A stretch of DNA of 64,000 nt, taken from the NCBI GenBank assembly GCA_029215795.1, contig JARDYH010000004.1, positions 216,234,517-216,298,516 on the forward strand, written 5' to 3'. This DNA comes from Anniella stebbinsi (taxonomy: Eukaryota > Chordata > Lepidosauria > Squamata > Anniellidae). A model generated the notes under the pieces. It ran no database searches. It was given only the letters and a program-made list of their open reading frames with translations, and was not told the origin of the DNA. Position numbers and translations under genes: made by a program. Below are positions 63,054 to 64,000 of the stretch, one piece after another. How positions within the stretch are numbered: the stretch's first letter is position 1; every line of letters starts with the position of its first letter.

Positions 63054-64000
63054 TAGGGATGTGCACTGGATCGGACCCGATCCACGATCCGAGTCCGGTC
63101 CAGTGGGAAATCGGATAAATTATCCGATTTCCGATCCCGCAGCTGGATCGGCCGATCCAATCCGAACTGGTCCGAAAAGGCTCCGAACCGGTTCGGCGGA
63201 TCGGCGGATCGGTGGGCGCCCACTGGCGCCCACCGCCGCTTCCATTGGCGGGCGCCCGCTGATGAAAGTGGACAGCGGGGGGGGAGGAGGGGAGCGCTTA
63301 CCTTCTCGGCCCGTCCGTTCCCGTCCGGCACTAGCAGCTACTACCAGCGGGCTCCGTGGCCTGCTCCAGGGTGGCGCGCCGGGTGATGTTATCACCCGGC
63401 GTGCTACTCTAGAGCAGGCCGTGGAGCCCGCTGGTAGTAGCCGCCGGCGCCGGACGGGAGCGGACGGGCCGAGAAGGTAAGCAGGGGGTGCGTGGAGGGG
63501 AGGAGGGGGCGCGCAGAGGGGGGAGGGGGGCCCTTACCTTCCCGGCCCGGCCGCTCCCGTCCGGCGCCGGCGACTACTACTATCAGCAGGCTCCGCGGCC
63601 TGCTCTAGGGTGGCGCGCCGGGTGATGTCATCACCCGGCGCGCTACTCTAGAGCAGGCCGCGGAGCCCGCTGGTAGTAGCCACCGGCCCCGGACGGGAGC
63701 GGACAGGCCGAGAAGGTAAGCAGGGGGTGCGTGGAGGGGAGGAGGGGGCGTGCGGAGGGGGGGGGAGGGGGACCCTTACCTTCCCGGCCCGGCCGCTCCC
63801 GTCCGGCGCCGGCGACTACTACCAGCAGGCTCCGTGGCCTACTCCAGGGTGGCACGCCGGGTGATGTCATCACCCGGCGCGCTACTCGAGAGTAGGCCGC
63901 GGAGCCCGCTGGTAGTAGCCGCCGGCGCCGGATGGGAGCGGACGGGCCGAGAAGGTAAGCAGTGGCGGGGAAGGGGGCTTACCCCCCCCGGAGCCGTCCG
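63054..64000 (+). mobile_element. hAT-like palindrome-rich MITE, cut by window end (copy 5)
   Basis: Starts TAGGGATGTGCACTGG; the preceding 8-mer is ATTTTTAG. Left 240 bp match copy 2 almost base for base. Three palindromic units with GGGTGATGTYATCACCC dyads at 63381, 63620 and 63859 (spacing 239 each), with AAGGTAAGC/CTTACCTT between. 63965-64000 enters the GGAGCCGTCC block seen at 18818, so only the right third is missing. No transposase. Confidence 0.9.

Noticed and set aside
1..64000. Large inverted or segmental duplication linking the two window ends
   Set aside because: Both ends carry the same hAT family, but flanking DNA differs, so they are separate insertions.

Overview
The window looks like nuclear DNA from a squamate reptile, probably a lizard; I cannot name the species. 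The evidence is the repeat mix: decayed CR1, L2-like, L1 and R4/Dong-like LINEs, tRNA-derived SINEs, a possible Penelope relic, many AT, CA, AAT and AAAT microsatellites, and dense hAT-type MITEs that begin TAGGG or CAGTG and leave 8-bp target duplications. I find no host exon, rRNA, intact tRNA, CRISPR array or bacterial gene organisation. The background is AT-leaning and reads as intergenic or deep intronic sequence. The longer open frames are either LINE remnants or accidental frames in GC-rich palindromes.

The main feature is a group of non-autonomous hAT-like elements with TAGGGRTGTGCA ends, at 1-442 (cut by the window start), 16894-19185, 24244-25432, 43680-44761, 53821-55040 and 63054-64000 (cut by the window end). 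The target-site duplications are exact 8-mers at three loci and 7/8 at a fourth. The elements share one layout: GATC/CGGATC-rich subterminal DNA, an AT-rich palindrome built on CATAG-CTTGCATTG, then CpG-rich palindromes centred on GTGATGTCATCAC and flanked by AGGTAAG/CTTACCT. The copy at 16894-19185 has amplified its palindrome into seven units, mostly 242 bp apart. No transposase is present, so these elements would depend on one encoded elsewhere.

Layout: 0-4.9 kb, hAT end and MITEs; 5.2-7 kb, CR1 fragments in opposite directions; 7.2-10.6 kb, microsatellites, an L2-like 3' end, a MITE carrying a SINE and an unusual tandem/inverted repeat; 10.9-12.4 kb, an inverted duplication; 13.6-16.5 kb, SINE, CR1, R4 and a MITE split by an L2-like LINE; 16.9-19.2 kb, the tandem palindrome array; 20-25.5 kb, CR1 and a long L2-like pseudogene interrupted by a hAT element; 25.7-34.3 kb, MITEs, CR1, and an R4 fragment between AAT microsatellites; 34.5-42.6 kb, largely unique DNA with MITEs, a long CR1 3' end and an inverted repeat that may carry hammerhead-ribozyme relics; 43.2-45.1 kb, an L1 fragment split by a hAT element; 45-64 kb, unique blocks alternating with MITEs, SINEs and L2-like 3' ends.

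Nothing here works as a pathway. The record is of layered transposition, and nested insertions give relative ages. Several repeat-poor blocks (30.9-31.3, 37.9-38.2, 45.3-45.7, 57.0-57.6 and 61.3-61.7 kb) could be conserved non-coding elements, but that needs cross-species alignment.
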